Assembly: GCA_963834715.1 (NCBI GenBank)
Contig: CAWIDE010000010.1
Location: forward strand, 62,001-126,000
DNA from: CAVSUZ01 sp963834715
GTDB lineage: Bacteria > Pseudomonadota > Alphaproteobacteria > Acetobacterales > Acetobacteraceae
Length of the DNA: 64,000 bases
Direction of reading: 5' to 3'
Position 1 is the first letter of the stretch. The number at the start of each line of letters is the position of its first letter. The notes below the pieces were generated by a model. It was not told the origin of the DNA and did no database searches. It saw nothing but the letters and a program-made list of their open reading frames with translations. The position numbers and the translations under genes are program-made. Below are positions 1 through 8,635 of this stretch, piece by piece.

Positions 1-42
1 CCATAAAGAATGCTTTGATCAGGATTCCAGCGACGATTCGCC

Positions 43-915
43 ATGTTTGTCATCTATAATCCTACAGCCGGGCGGCAGCGGGCGCTGTTGTTGTGGCGCG
101 TCCTCGACGTATTGGTCCATAATGGGGTTCGCGTGGAAGTGGCCGAGACCACGCGCGCCGGGGACGCCCGGGCTCTGGCGCAGGCCGCCGCCGCCAGCGG
201 GATCGCCCTGGTTGTGGCAGCGGGCGGAGACGGGACAATCGCGGAGGTCGCCAACGGCCTGACCGGCAGCGAATCCCGGCTCGGTATAATTCCCTTGGGC
301 ACCGCGAACGTATTGGCAAATGAGCTGGGGCTGAACAAACCTGCTCGCGACGTCGCTGCCGCCCTGGCATTCGGGCGCCGCCGTCGGTTATGGCCCGGGA
401 GAGCGATTACCAGCGATGGCTCCCGGCTGTTCGTCCAGATGCTAGGAGTAGGCTTCGATGCCCACGTAGTTCACCGGTTGTCGCCTTTCCTGAAGCGCCA
501 CTTGGGCCGGGGCGCGTACGTGGCGCAGACCCTGCAGGAGCTTCCGCGCTACCGCTTTCAGCCACTGCGACTGCGGCTCGACGGCAAGGAGGTCGAGGCG
601 TTCAGCGCTATCGTAAGCAAAGGCCGGTTTTATGGTGGACGGTTCGTCCTCGCGCCAGCCGCCAGCCCTGGAGAGCCGGGATTTTCGGTAACCCTGTTCG
701 AGATCGGCGGTCCATTCTCCGCTATGCTTTATGGCGCGGCGCTGCCGCTCGATCTTCTGCCGAAAACGCCCGGGGTGCGTCTGTACCGCGCGGCGCAGAT
801 CGAATTTCTCGGTAACGCTCCGGTGCTGGCTCAGGCTGATGGCGATGCCGCTGGCCCGGCGCCGCTCTGCATCACGGACGCGCCGCATCCGATAGAGGTG
901 GTCGTCGGCGTGTAG
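43..915 (+). CDS. Diacylglycerol kinase family lipid kinase (YegS/BmrU type)
   Basis: Predicted ATP-dependent kinase that phosphorylates diacylglycerol or a related lipid at the cytoplasmic face of the membrane. The 290-residue protein has the family pattern in order: YNPTAG at residues 5-10, AGGDGTIAEVANGL near residue 60 (nucleotide-binding glycine loop) and GIIPLGTANVLAN near residue 81. Length equals typical YegS/BmrU proteins (about 290-300). The rest is the beta-sandwich lipid-binding half. The next gene is about 130 bp downstream on the same strand and is not obviously related. The family call is firm from the motifs; the lipid substrate cannot be read from the sequence. Confidence 0.88.
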   Translation: MFVIYNPTAGRQRALLLWRVLDVLVHNGVRVEVAETTRAGDARALAQAAAASGIALVVAAGGDGTIAEVANGLTGSESRLGIIPLGTANVLANELGLNKPARDVAAALAFGRRRRLWPGRAITSDGSRLFVQMLGVGFDAHVVHRLSPFLKRHLGRGAYVAQTLQELPRYRFQPLRLRLDGKEVEAFSAIVSKGRFYGGRFVLAPAASPGEPGFSVTLFEIGGPFSAMLYGAALPLDLLPKTPGVRLYRAAQIEFLGNAPVLAQADGDAAGPAPLCITDAPHPIEVVVGV

Positions 916-1046
916 CAGGATGAAGCGTCCCCGCCCTTCAATCTCGACTTGGGATAGCACCGAGCGTAAGCTGCAGTCGCGACACAGGAAGCCGGGGCAG
1001 CCCGGTCAAGATGGCCGGCTTACGCCCCAGAATGGGAGGAAAGGCC

Positions 1047-2543
1047 ATGGGTGGGTTTTTGAGCGAGCGCGAGATCGCGGGTCTGGCGCCGGCTGAGCAA
1101 GTGTTCCGCGCGCCGCTGCCGACGCAGATGGTGTCGAACGGAGAGTTCAACCCCCTGCCGCAGACACCGGCGCAGCGTAACGTTGAAGCGCGCATGAACG
1201 ACCTTGCGGAGGCAAACGGCCGTCGGCTCGGCCTCGACCGTCGCAGCTTCCTACGTTCGAGCTGCGGGCTCGCGGCCGCCTTCGTTGCTATGAACGAGGT
1301 CTTCGGCAGGTACTTCGACGTGAGCGAGGCGGAGGCGGCGCAGCCGGAAGCCGCAGCCGCGCGCAATGACGCGCTGAAGGGCCAGTTTATTTTCGACGAT
1401 CAGCTCCATTTGGTACGCGACGACTATCCGTGGGACGGGCTCACTGATCTTGCCAAGTACGCAGCCGAGCATTGGAACCCATCTATGAAGACGGAAAAGG
1501 TCGGGTTCGGGATCGACCGCTACAAGTTCGATAATTTCCTCAAGGAGGTCTATCTCGACAGTGATACTCGGATCGGGCTTCTGAGTGGCGCACCTTTTGA
1601 CGACCCCAACAAGTGGTTCCTCACCAACGATCAAATTAAAGAAGCGGCGATGACGGTGAACAGTATCGCCGGAATGCAGCGGCTGTTGTTTCATTCGCTG
1701 ATTACGCCAAAGCAGGCCGGATGGATGGAGGAGGTTGATCGCTGCGTTACCGAGGTGAAGCCAACAAGTTGGAAGGGCTACACGATCGGCGATCCCCTGT
1801 CGCCGGCGACGACGCGTTATCCGTGGCGTCTCGACGATGAAAAGCTGATGTATCCGTTCTACGAAAAGATCACGAAAGCCGGAATTACCACGGTTTGCAT
1901 CCACAAGGGACTGCTTCCGAAGGATTACGAAACCTCCATCCCGAACGCGTGGCGGTATGCCGCCGTTGAGGACGTGGGCAAGGCAGCCAAGGACTGGCCA
2001 CAGATCAGTTTCGTGATCTATCACTCGGGACTGCGAGCATTCCTTGAGAATGTCGATGATGAACTCACCGAGTTTGAGAAGACGGGTTACATCCGCTGGG
2101 TGTCCGATCTCGCTGCGATCCCTGAAAAGTACGGTGTAAGTAACGTCTATCCGGAGCTTGGCACCGCATTTGCGATGTCGGCCGTTTCCAATCCACGGTT
2201 CTGCGCGGCGATGATGGGTACGCTGATCAAGGGGTGCGGGGCCGATCACGTCTTCTGGGGCACCGATTCAGTGTGGTACGGCTCACCGCAGTGGCAGATC
2301 GAGGCATTCCGCCGCCTGGAAATCCCCGACGATATGCAGACGAAGTATGGCTTTGCGCCGCTCGGTCCTGCTGACGGGCCGGTGAAGGCGGCCATTCTCG
2401 GGGGCAACGGTGTACGCCACTATAAGCTCGAACAACACGCCGAGCTCGATCAGGACGGCATCGGCCGAATGAAAGCTGCCTATCTCATCGAGGGTCAGGA
2501 TCGCAGCTTAGCAGCCTATGGCTACGTAGTGCCACGCGGTTAG
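1047..2543 (+). CDS. Amidohydrolase-family metal-dependent hydrolase with Tat-like leader
   Basis: TIM-barrel amidohydrolase-2-like protein (PF04909 type), probably a metal-dependent hydrolase or decarboxylase. I chose ATG 1047 because GGGAGGAAAGG lies just upstream; an in-frame start at 1011 lacks a ribosome site. A twin-arginine-like segment (LDRRSFLRSS, then a hydrophobic AAAFVAM stretch) lies about 60 residues in, unusually far from the N-terminus, so export is uncertain. Family features include HKG in the middle, FVIYHSG, and HVFWGTDSVWYG near the C-terminus, where a metal-binding Asp is expected. A strong hairpin follows the stop codon. Confidence 0.75.
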   Translation: MGGFLSEREIAGLAPAEQVFRAPLPTQMVSNGEFNPLPQTPAQRNVEARMNDLAEANGRRLGLDRRSFLRSSCGLAAAFVAMNEVFGRYFDVSEAEAAQPEAAAARNDALKGQFIFDDQLHLVRDDYPWDGLTDLAKYAAEHWNPSMKTEKVGFGIDRYKFDNFLKEVYLDSDTRIGLLSGAPFDDPNKWFLTNDQIKEAAMTVNSIAGMQRLLFHSLITPKQAGWMEEVDRCVTEVKPTSWKGYTIGDPLSPATTRYPWRLDDEKLMYPFYEKITKAGITTVCIHKGLLPKDYETSIPNAWRYAAVEDVGKAAKDWPQISFVIYHSGLRAFLENVDDELTEFEKTGYIRWVSDLAAIPEKYGVSNVYPELGTAFAMSAVSNPRFCAAMMGTLIKGCGADHVFWGTDSVWYGSPQWQIEAFRRLEIPDDMQTKYGFAPLGPADGPVKAAILGGNGVRHYKLEQHAELDQDGIGRMKAAYLIEGQDRSLAAYGYVVPRG

Positions 2544-2559
2544 CACGGCGGGGCTACAT

Positions 2560-2589
2560 TCTGGCTCGGAGTGTGGGTCCCGAGCCAGA
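2560..2589. terminator. Bidirectional hairpin terminator between convergent genes
   Basis: A perfect 10-bp inverted repeat (TCTGGCTCGG at 2560-2569, complement at 2580-2589) with a 10-nt loop lies between the stops of the convergent amidohydrolase and DUF1150 genes. No U-tract is visible, so it may be a weak or Rho-assisted terminator. Confidence 0.6.
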
Positions 2590-2595
2590 GCGCGC

Positions 2596-2850
2596 CTAGT
2601 GCACCAGCGCAGGGACCATGTCCTGCTGCAGGATGGCCGCGAATGCCACCTCCTGGTCGCCCGCCACGGCCATCGGCGTGCCGTCCGCGCCATGGATGGC
2701 GAAGCCTCGCTGCCCGTTCACAATGACCGGTCGCACGTATGCGATCTGTGACACACCAAGTTGCGCAAGCTGCTGTGCCGTCAGATGCCGGATATCGAAC
2801 CCAACCCGGCCGCCATTATCAGTGTTGTCTTCTGAAGAATTAGTATTCAT
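2596..2850 (-). CDS. DUF1150 family protein
   Basis: An 84-residue protein beginning MNTNSSEDN and containing RPVIVNGQRGFAIHGADGT, the pattern of alphaproteobacterial DUF1150 proteins (PF06620). Start ATG 2850 is preceded on the minus strand by AGGAGAAAGAGA. It lies downstream of, and in the same direction as, the Hsp20 gene. Hsp20-DUF1150 pairing is common in alphaproteobacteria, so a shared stress-linked operon is likely. The molecular role is unknown. An in-frame extension upstream is just antisense of the Hsp20 3' end and was rejected. Confidence 0.8.
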   Translation of the reverse strand: MNTNSSEDNTDNGGRVGFDIRHLTAQQLAQLGVSQIAYVRPVIVNGQRGFAIHGADGTPMAVAGDQEVAFAAILQQDMVPALVH

Positions 2851-2933
2851 TCTCTTTCTCCTGCGCTGACCCGCCTTTTGCAGCACCAGCGCGTATTCGA
2901 GAAAAGGTTTCTTCCGTCCGATCCTTTTTCCCT

Positions 2934-3392
2934 CTAATCGACCTGGGCGGTGCCCTCCACCACCTTGGCCTGACCGTTGCCGGCAGGCCGCTTGATCTGG
3001 ATGCTCCTCACCTTTGGCTCTGGCTGCGGCCGGGCGAGATCGATATGCAGCAAGCCATTGTCGAGCCAAGCCGACTTCACTTCGATCCCTTCCGCGAGCA
3101 CGAACGCCCTTTGGAACTGCCGGGCAGCAATGCCGCGGTGCAGGAACACGCGATCCTGACCGTCATCCGCCTGGCGTCCGCGGATCACCAACTGGTTGTC
3201 CTCCTGCGTGATTTGCAGGTCGTCCATGGTGAATCCGGCAACCGCAAGCGTGATGCGCAACCCGGTGGGGCTGGTCTGCTCGATGTTGTAGGGTGGATAA
3301 CCGTCCGACGCGTTCTTCGACGCCCGCTCAAGCATCTGCTCAAGATGGTCAAATCCCAGAAACAGCGGCGACGTAAATACCCGGGTAGTCAT
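2934..3392 (-). CDS. Hsp20 family small heat-shock protein
   Basis: ATP-independent holdase chaperone that binds unfolding proteins in the cytoplasm. The 152-residue product starts MTTRVFTSPLFLGFDHLEQ, as IbpA-type proteins do. It carries the alpha-crystallin domain (residues about 35-125) with LAVAGFTMDDL, GIAARQFQRAFVLAEGI and LDNGLLHIDL. A charged, proline-rich tail follows. Start ATG 3392 has GAAGGAAG upstream. It is followed by the DUF1150 gene. Heat induction is expected for the family, but no convincing sigma-32 promoter was identified. Confidence 0.9.
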   Translation of the reverse strand: MTTRVFTSPLFLGFDHLEQMLERASKNASDGYPPYNIEQTSPTGLRITLAVAGFTMDDLQITQEDNQLVIRGRQADDGQDRVFLHRGIAARQFQRAFVLAEGIEVKSAWLDNGLLHIDLARPQPEPKVRSIQIKRPAGNGQAKVVEGTAQVD

Positions 3393-3578
3393 GCAGCTTC
3401 CTTCACGGAGCGAAGCGTTAACTGCCGAAACCCGTTCGCGGCATTCCGGCATCGGGACATCTTGTGAACAGATGGGCTGGTTGCAAGGGGTATGCGCCCC
3501 GCGCTGGTAAGGGCTGACCAAGCCGGCCGCCCCCTCCTGCGTTGATTGGCCGCAGGGCCGAAGCTACATGGCAACTCA

Positions 3579-4124
3579 ATGAATCAACTGGCTTCCGACC
3601 TGCTGCCGATCCTGATTGCGCCACATCCGGCACTGAAGGCGCCCGCGCGTCCGGTTGGCCTGCAGGACGCTGACACGGTGCGGCACCTGATACCGCGGAT
3701 GTTCGCGACGATGTATCGCGCGCCTGGGATCGGTCTTGCTGCCCCGCAAGTGGACGTGGGGCTTCGCCTGACCGTGATTGACCTGATGCGCGACGAAAAG
3801 CCTGACCCGATCGTCTTGGTCAACCCGGAACTGGTCGCTGCCAGCGATGAACTGGCAACACGCGAGGAAGGATGCCTGTCGCTACCGAACCAGTTCGCCG
3901 AGATCACCCGTCCGGCCCGTGTCAAAGTTCGTTACCTGGATCAGGAGGGTGCGCGCCGGGAGATCGAAGCAGACGGATTGCTGGCCGCCTGCATTCAGCA
4001 CGAGATGGATCACCTCAACGGCGTCCTGTTCGTCGATCATCTCTCTAACCTGAAGCGCAACATGATACTGCGCCGGCTTGCCAAGGAGCAGCGCCAGAAG
4101 CGGGAGGATGCCCGCGTCTACTAA
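3579..4124 (+). CDS. def: Peptide deformylase
   Basis: Removes the N-formyl group from nascent proteins using a metal. All three signature motifs are present: GIGLAAPQV near residue 50, EEGCLSLP near residue 97 and QHEMDHLNG near residue 138, giving the Cys/His/His metal ligands and catalytic Glu. Start ATG 3579 was preferred over an upstream TTG (3546); the ribosome site is weak for both. The 3' end overlaps the fmt start by 17 bp. This is the usual formyl-methionine processing pair, followed here by truA. A deformylase without C-terminal helix extension; function secure. Confidence 0.93.
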   Translation: MNQLASDLLPILIAPHPALKAPARPVGLQDADTVRHLIPRMFATMYRAPGIGLAAPQVDVGLRLTVIDLMRDEKPDPIVLVNPELVAASDELATREEGCLSLPNQFAEITRPARVKVRYLDQEGARREIEADGLLAACIQHEMDHLNGVLFVDHLSNLKRNMILRRLAKEQRQKREDARVY

Positions 4125-5034
4125 ACTCCGCCTGGCCTTCATGGGCAGTCCGGACTTTGCCGTACCGGCTCTGCTGGCCTTGCGCAGCGCCGGGCACGAA
4201 ATTGCGGCCGTCTACTGCCAACCGCCCCGACCGGCCGGGCGCGGCTACGATCTGCGGCGCTGTCCGGTGCAGGCTGCCGCCGAGCGCCTGCGGCTACCGA
4301 TCAGAACGCCGGTGCGCTTGCGCACGGATCCGGCGGCCCAGGCGGAATTTGCCCAACTGGATCTCGATGTCGCTGTTGTGGCGGCTTACGGATTGATCCT
4401 GCCGCCGACCATGCTGTCCGCCGCTCGCCGGGGCTGCATCAACATCCACGCCAGCCTGCTCCCCCGCTGGCGTGGAGCCGCGCCCATTCATGCCGCCGTA
4501 CTGGCGGGCGATACGGAAACCGGCGTGACCATCATGCAGATGGATGCCGGGCTGGATACCGGCCCAATTCTACTCGCCGAGGCCTTACCGATCCCGCCGC
4601 GGGCAACAACCGGCTTGATCCATGATGTGATGGCTGATCTTGGGGCACGGCTGGTGCTGCGGGCACTGGCGGAAAACCCCGAGCCGCGCCCCCAGCCACA
4701 GCACGGCGCAACCTACGCGCCGAAGCTGACCAAGGAGGATGGGCGGCTGAACTGGACCGAGCCGGCCGAGGCCCTGGATCGGCGGGTCCGTGCCATGGCC
4801 CCCTGGCCCGGCGCGTTCACCCTGTGGCAGGGAGGTTTGCTCAAGGTGCTATCGGCTGAACTCACCGAAGGGGCTGGAAGACCCGGCGAGGCTCTGGACG
4901 GGTCCCTTCGCGTCGCATGCGGCGCCGGAGCGTTGCAGCTTCAGCGGGTGCAGTTCGCTGGCGGAAAGGCGCTCGGTGCGGCCGAGTTCCTCCGCGGGCA
5001 TGCGATTCCACCCGGCAGCATTCTGGGCACATGA
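4108..5034 (+). CDS. fmt: Methionyl-tRNA formyltransferase
   Basis: Transfers a formyl group from 10-formyl-tetrahydrofolate to methionyl-tRNA(fMet) for translation initiation. The N-terminal Rossmann-like domain begins LRLAFMGSPDFAVPAL and carries the signature NIHASLLPRWRGAAPIHAAV near residues 110-130, followed by GDTETGVTIMQMDAGLDTGPIL. The C-terminal OB-like domain follows LTKEDGRLNW. ATG 4108 overlaps the end of def; GGGAGG sits directly before it. The stop codon overlaps the truA start (ATGA), so def-fmt-truA is translationally coupled. Length of about 308 residues is normal. Confidence 0.93.
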   Translation: MPASTKLRLAFMGSPDFAVPALLALRSAGHEIAAVYCQPPRPAGRGYDLRRCPVQAAAERLRLPIRTPVRLRTDPAAQAEFAQLDLDVAVVAAYGLILPPTMLSAARRGCINIHASLLPRWRGAAPIHAAVLAGDTETGVTIMQMDAGLDTGPILLAEALPIPPRATTGLIHDVMADLGARLVLRALAENPEPRPQPQHGATYAPKLTKEDGRLNWTEPAEALDRRVRAMAPWPGAFTLWQGGLLKVLSAELTEGAGRPGEALDGSLRVACGAGALQLQRVQFAGGKALGAAEFLRGHAIPPGSILGT

Positions 5035-5793
5035 GCGTTTGGGCACTGCTGGTAGAGTACCGATGGCACGCCCTTTGTCGGATGGCAGCGCCAGACGAAC
5101 GGTCTTTCCGTCCAACAAGTGATCGAGGACGCCGCCGGAAAATTGGGTAATCAGGTTAGCACCGTCGCAGCCGGCCGGACTGATGCCGGCGTGCATGCCG
5201 CGGGCCAGGTCGTGGCGTTGCATCTGGAGCGTGAGATCAGCCCGGATCGGCTGCAGGAAGCGCTAAACTATCACCTGAAACCGCACCCGGTGTGCGTGCT
5301 GCAAACAGCACGCGCGCCGCTGAGCTGGAACGCCAGGTTCTCCGCCAACCGGCGCACCTATCGTTACCTCATTCTCAATCGCCACGCCCGCCCGGCTTTG
5401 ATGGCGGGACAGGTCTGGCATGTCCCACATCCGCTTGATGCAAAGGCCATGCATGAGGCCGGGCAATTTCTGCTCGGCCCGCACGATTTCACCAGCTTTC
5501 GCGCCGCCGGCTGTCAAGCGAGCGGTCCGTCGCGGACGCTCGACCGGCTGGATGTGGTGCGCCGGGGTGACCTAATCGAAATCTGGGCCGAGGCCCGAAG
5601 CTTTCTCCACCACCAGGTACGCAACATGGTCGGTAGCCTTCGCCTCGTTGGCGATGGCACCTGGCCGGTCACGAAGCTCGCTCGGGTCCTGGCAGCCAAG
5701 GATCGCCGGGTCGCGGGGCCGACGGCGCCGGCCGAAGGACTTTGCCTCATGCGCGTCGGCTACCCCGATGACCCGTTTGCGCCCCAGTCTTAG
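5031..5793 (+). pseudogene. truA: tRNA pseudouridine(38-40) synthase, frameshifted
   Basis: TruA converts uridines 38-40 of tRNA anticodon stems to pseudouridine. The reading starts at ATG 5031, overlapping the fmt stop, and gives MSVWALLVEY. The expected continuation DGTPFVGWQRQTNGLSVQQV is in the next frame because one extra C is present at 5060-5061 (TACCGATGG where TACGATGG fits). After that the frame is open to 5793 and includes the catalytic aspartate in AAGRTDAGVHAAGQV, FHHQVRNMVGSL-type signature (here FLHHQVRNMVGSLR) and a normal C-terminus. Without correction, translation could only restart near GTG 5119, losing the N-terminal 29 residues. Either an inactivating mutation or a sequence error. 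Confidence 0.85.
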
Positions 5794-6638
5794 GCCGGGT
5801 GAAACACTAGGGTGCGGACTTCGATACTCTCCCGCGGGAGCTTGTCGGCCGGCGCGGTCGGGTCGTCGAAGGCCGTGTGCGGGGCGAATTGAGCCCGTCC
5901 ATCATGCGCCGAGTTGTAGCATTTAAGGAGCAGAGCCTCGTCAGCCATCATGTCGGGCACATAGAACCATCGATGCTCGGGGTTGTAACGGACGTAATAA
6001 ATCTCGCCAACCCGATCGCGGTACACCAGATCGGTGGCAACCAAATCACCAGGCGCGATGGAGCGCGCGTCCGCGACCGCTAGCGGGGCGTCCTGGAGTG
6101 GTCCGCGGATTGGCCGCCACAGGTTGATAACCTGCACGCGCCCGCGCAGCAGTTCCTCCGCCTCCGAGCCAAAGAAATCACGAACGCGCTGTGGCCCGGA
6201 TGCTTCCGTGTGGTCTACGTGGACCCGTGGCACCGGCTGGCGCGGTATGCCCGGCGCCCGGTCCCCCGCTCCCTCGGTGCGCCGGCGTAGCGTGTGGTCG
6301 AACACGAAGACTTTGGCCGCCCCGGTTGCCGCCTGAAGGGCGCGTTCGACCTCGGGGTAATAGACGGCTCGCAGTTCCTCCTCGTCCCAGAAATCGCGAA
6401 CCTTGCTCGGCTGGTGCAGGACCGCGAAACCCTCGCCGTCGAGCGTGAAGCGCGACAGCGCTGGGCGCGTGCTGTAAATCGGCACTATGTGCGGCTCGGG
6501 GATGATGTTGGTCCGCGGCACGCCCGCCGGTGGATCATAGGTGTAGTTGCGTGGCCGTACGTTCATCGGCGCCATGTAGTTCAGCGTTGCGTCAACGTGC
6601 GGCCACGCCGCTTCTTCCGTCCTCAATATCGCGCTCAT
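5790..6638 (-). CDS. CmcJ/NvfI-family 2-oxoglutarate-oxygenase-like protein
   Basis: A 282-residue protein of the CmcJ/NvfI oxygenase-like family (cephamycin CmcJ and fungal NvfI relatives). Recognisable segments are PRVHVDHTEASGP (candidate iron ligands), VQVINLWRPIRGPL, LLKCYNSAHDGRAQFAPHTAF and RESIEVRTLVF at the C-terminus. Members modify small molecules or natural-product intermediates; the substrate here is unknown. The 3' end overlaps the convergent truA gene by 4 bp. ATG 6638 has AGGAGGACATCAGAAC upstream, a good ribosome site. Confidence 0.78.
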   Translation of the reverse strand: MSAILRTEEAAWPHVDATLNYMAPMNVRPRNYTYDPPAGVPRTNIIPEPHIVPIYSTRPALSRFTLDGEGFAVLHQPSKVRDFWDEEELRAVYYPEVERALQAATGAAKVFVFDHTLRRRTEGAGDRAPGIPRQPVPRVHVDHTEASGPQRVRDFFGSEAEELLRGRVQVINLWRPIRGPLQDAPLAVADARSIAPGDLVATDLVYRDRVGEIYYVRYNPEHRWFYVPDMMADEALLLKCYNSAHDGRAQFAPHTAFDDPTAPADKLPRESIEVRTLVFHPA

Positions 6639-6669
6639 GTTCTGATGTCCTCCTGCAATCCGCGGCTGC

Positions 6670-6879
6670 TCAGCCGCGCCAGAACGGCTTGGAAAGCTCG
6701 TTAAAGCGGGCCGCCGGCGTGATCCCGATGTCGTGCAGTTCGTAGTCGCTGAGCTGGGCGAGGGATCGGCGACCCCGCACTCTCTGGCGCCAGATGTGAA
6801 GCCGCTCCCTGAGGCGCGCCGGCAGCGGCGGCACGGTGGAATGCAACGGCTGAGACGCTGTCATCCTCATAGTGTGCAT
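6670..6879 (-). CDS. DUF1127 small basic protein
   Basis: A 69-residue arginine-rich protein ending with the DUF1127 (PF06568) pattern: LRERLHIWRQRVRGRRSLAQ, then LSDYELHDIGIT. I favour ATG 6879 because GAGGAAGGTC lies just ahead of it; ATG 6891 is four codons upstream. DUF1127 proteins are short alphaproteobacterial regulators or RNA-linked factors, some involved in phosphate and RNA turnover. The role here is unknown. It is divergent from the LysR gene and about 30 bp downstream of the oxygenase start. Confidence 0.78.
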   Translation of the reverse strand: MHTMRMTASQPLHSTVPPLPARLRERLHIWRQRVRGRRSLAQLSDYELHDIGITPAARFNELSKPFWRG

Positions 6880-6991
6880 GACCTTCCTCATTGCTAGCCT
6901 TAGCGCGGCAGAAGTGGGCCAGCCTGGTGCGCACTACAAACGATGAGTTGTCAGGCTTCGCATGAAGCGAATTCATGCTAGTCTGGCTCGC

Positions 6992-7954
6992 ATGGCGGCC
7001 CCCCTCCCCTCCCTTAACGGCCTGCGTGCCTTCGAGGCGGCGGCCCGCTACCTCAGCTTCACCCGCGCCGCCGCTGAACTGAACGTCACCCAGACCGCCA
7101 TCAGCCACACGATCCGCCGCCTCGAAGGACAGCTCGGCATCCCGCTCTTTATCCGCCGCAACCGCGCCCTGTTGCTGACCCCTGAGGCGCAGAGCTATCT
7201 GCCCGCAATTCGCGCCGCGTTCGACGATCTGCGCCAAGCCACCGCCCGCCTGCGCCGGCCGGAGCAGGACAACATCCTGACGGTCAGCACGACCGCCTCG
7301 CTGGCAGCCAAGTGGTTGGTTTCCCGGATGGCCGGGTTCCAGGACGCCCACCCGGGAATCGAGGTGCGGCTGACGACGTCGTCGCAGCTCGTCGATTTCC
7401 GACGCGAGCAGATCGACATGGGCGTCCGCTATGGACGCGGAAACTGGCCGGGCCTGCGCGCCGACTGGCTGTTGGCGGAGGACGTCTTCCCGGTGTGCAG
7501 CCCGGCGCTCCTGAACTCTGAGCCGCCGTTGCGCGTGCCCCAGGATCTCGTACACCATACGCTGCTCCACAGCACCGCTTACCGCGAAGACTGGCAATTA
7601 TGGCTAACCGCTGCCGGCTTACCCGCCAGCCTGGCCACGCGCCGCGGGCTCAGCTTCGACCAAAGCTTCATGGCCATTCAGGCTGCGATCGAGGGCCATG
7701 GCGTCGCCCTCGGTCGCACTGCGCTCGTCGAAGCCGATATTGCTGCCGGCCGCCTAGTGGTGCCCTTTAATGTCGTGCTGCCGGCCGACGCCGGTTATTA
7801 CGTGGTCGCACCAGAAGCAACCGCGGATACCCCAAAGGTAGCCCTGTTCCGCCAATGGTTGCTGAGCTCGGTGCATCCTGGCGCAATTGCCCCGCCAGCC
7901 GATAACGATGCTAGCGAGTTTCGTACCGGCGGCCAGCTCATCGTCGGTGAATGA
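6992..7954 (+). CDS. LysR-family transcriptional regulator (GcvA-like)
   Basis: DNA-binding regulator with an N-terminal winged helix-turn-helix (LPSLNGLRAFEAAARYLSFT, then AAAELNVTQTAISHTIRRLE) and a periplasmic-binding-type effector domain starting near residue 90. The SLNGLRAFEAAAR opening and the length (320 residues) are typical of the GcvA subgroup. I chose ATG 6992; an in-frame ATG at 6962 adds ten unlikely residues. It is transcribed away from the DUF1127 and oxygenase genes, so it may control them; this is positional inference only. Confidence 0.88.
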   Translation: MAAPLPSLNGLRAFEAAARYLSFTRAAAELNVTQTAISHTIRRLEGQLGIPLFIRRNRALLLTPEAQSYLPAIRAAFDDLRQATARLRRPEQDNILTVSTTASLAAKWLVSRMAGFQDAHPGIEVRLTTSSQLVDFRREQIDMGVRYGRGNWPGLRADWLLAEDVFPVCSPALLNSEPPLRVPQDLVHHTLLHSTAYREDWQLWLTAAGLPASLATRRGLSFDQSFMAIQAAIEGHGVALGRTALVEADIAAGRLVVPFNVVLPADAGYYVVAPEATADTPKVALFRQWLLSSVHPGAIAPPADNDASEFRTGGQLIVGE

Positions 7955-7975
7955 CGGGCCGCGCCCGCCAACGCC

Positions 7976-8635
7976 TCAGGAAAGGTTGCGTTGGCGTGTC
8001 GTACCGGAGAGCAGCAACTCGACCCCTGAGGCCGTCGCGGTGCCCTCGTGCAAGCGTCGCCACTCGGCCATGCCCTCGAGCCCGCCTTGGGCAATGTCCG
8101 CAATCAGCGCGCGAACCCATTCGAGTTCTGCCTCCCTGAGCCGCCAGCGGTACTCGGCCTCGATCCAGAACAGCCGAGGCAGCTTGCGCTCGGAGAGCAG
8201 GTCGCGGATGGCGCGCGCCTGCGCGAGTTCCGCTTCCAGCCGTGTGCAGCGTTGCTCAAGCAACTGCACGGCATCCGCCGGGGGCAAGATGGGTAACAAT
8301 GATAAGCCCGCCTCGAACTGGGTGTATTCCCGTACGGGATTACAGATCAGCTCGCTCAACCAGTCGATCAGCTCAAGCCGACCCGCATCGGTCAGGCGAT
8401 AGATGGTGCGCTCCGGCCGGTTACCCTCGCGAACTGTTTCCTGTGGTTCGATCAGCCGGTGACGCTGCAGAGATTCCGTGACTGTGTAGAGCGAGCCATA
8501 GTTTAGCTTGATGCTCTTGTCCTTGTGGCGCTCGCGCATCGTGCTTGCCATTTCGTACGGGTGCATCGGACGCTCGAACAGACAGGCGAGCACGGCCAGT
8601 GCAAGGGGATTGGCGACCTTACGTTTGCTGCTCAT
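7976..8635 (-). CDS. PadR-family transcriptional regulator
   Basis: A 219-residue PadR-type repressor. The winged helix spans about residues 8-95, with VANPLALAVLACLFERPMHP, KLNYGSLYTVTESLQRHRLI and RTIYRLTDAGRLEL. The C-terminal Vir-type helical dimerisation part follows. The start codon overlaps the stop of the FAD monooxygenase (ATGA at 8632-8635), so monooxygenase and regulator form one transcription unit, the regulator probably controlling the enzyme. Convergent with the LysR gene. Confidence 0.88.
   Translation of the reverse strand: MSSKRKVANPLALAVLACLFERPMHPYEMASTMRERHKDKSIKLNYGSLYTVTESLQRHRLIEPQETVREGNRPERTIYRLTDAGRLELIDWLSELICNPVREYTQFEAGLSLLPILPPADAVQLLEQRCTRLEAELAQARAIRDLLSERKLPRLFWIEAEYRWRLREAELEWVRALIADIAQGGLEGMAEWRRLHEGTATASGVELLLSGTTRQRNLS

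Noticed and set aside
1251..2249. 332-residue open frame on the minus strand
   Set aside because: Antisense to the amidohydrolase; composition is typical of GC-rich shadow frames and no family features are present.
5060..5061. Programmed frameshift in truA
   Set aside because: No slippery run or pseudoknot is visible and truA is not known to use frameshifting; an indel or sequence error is more likely.
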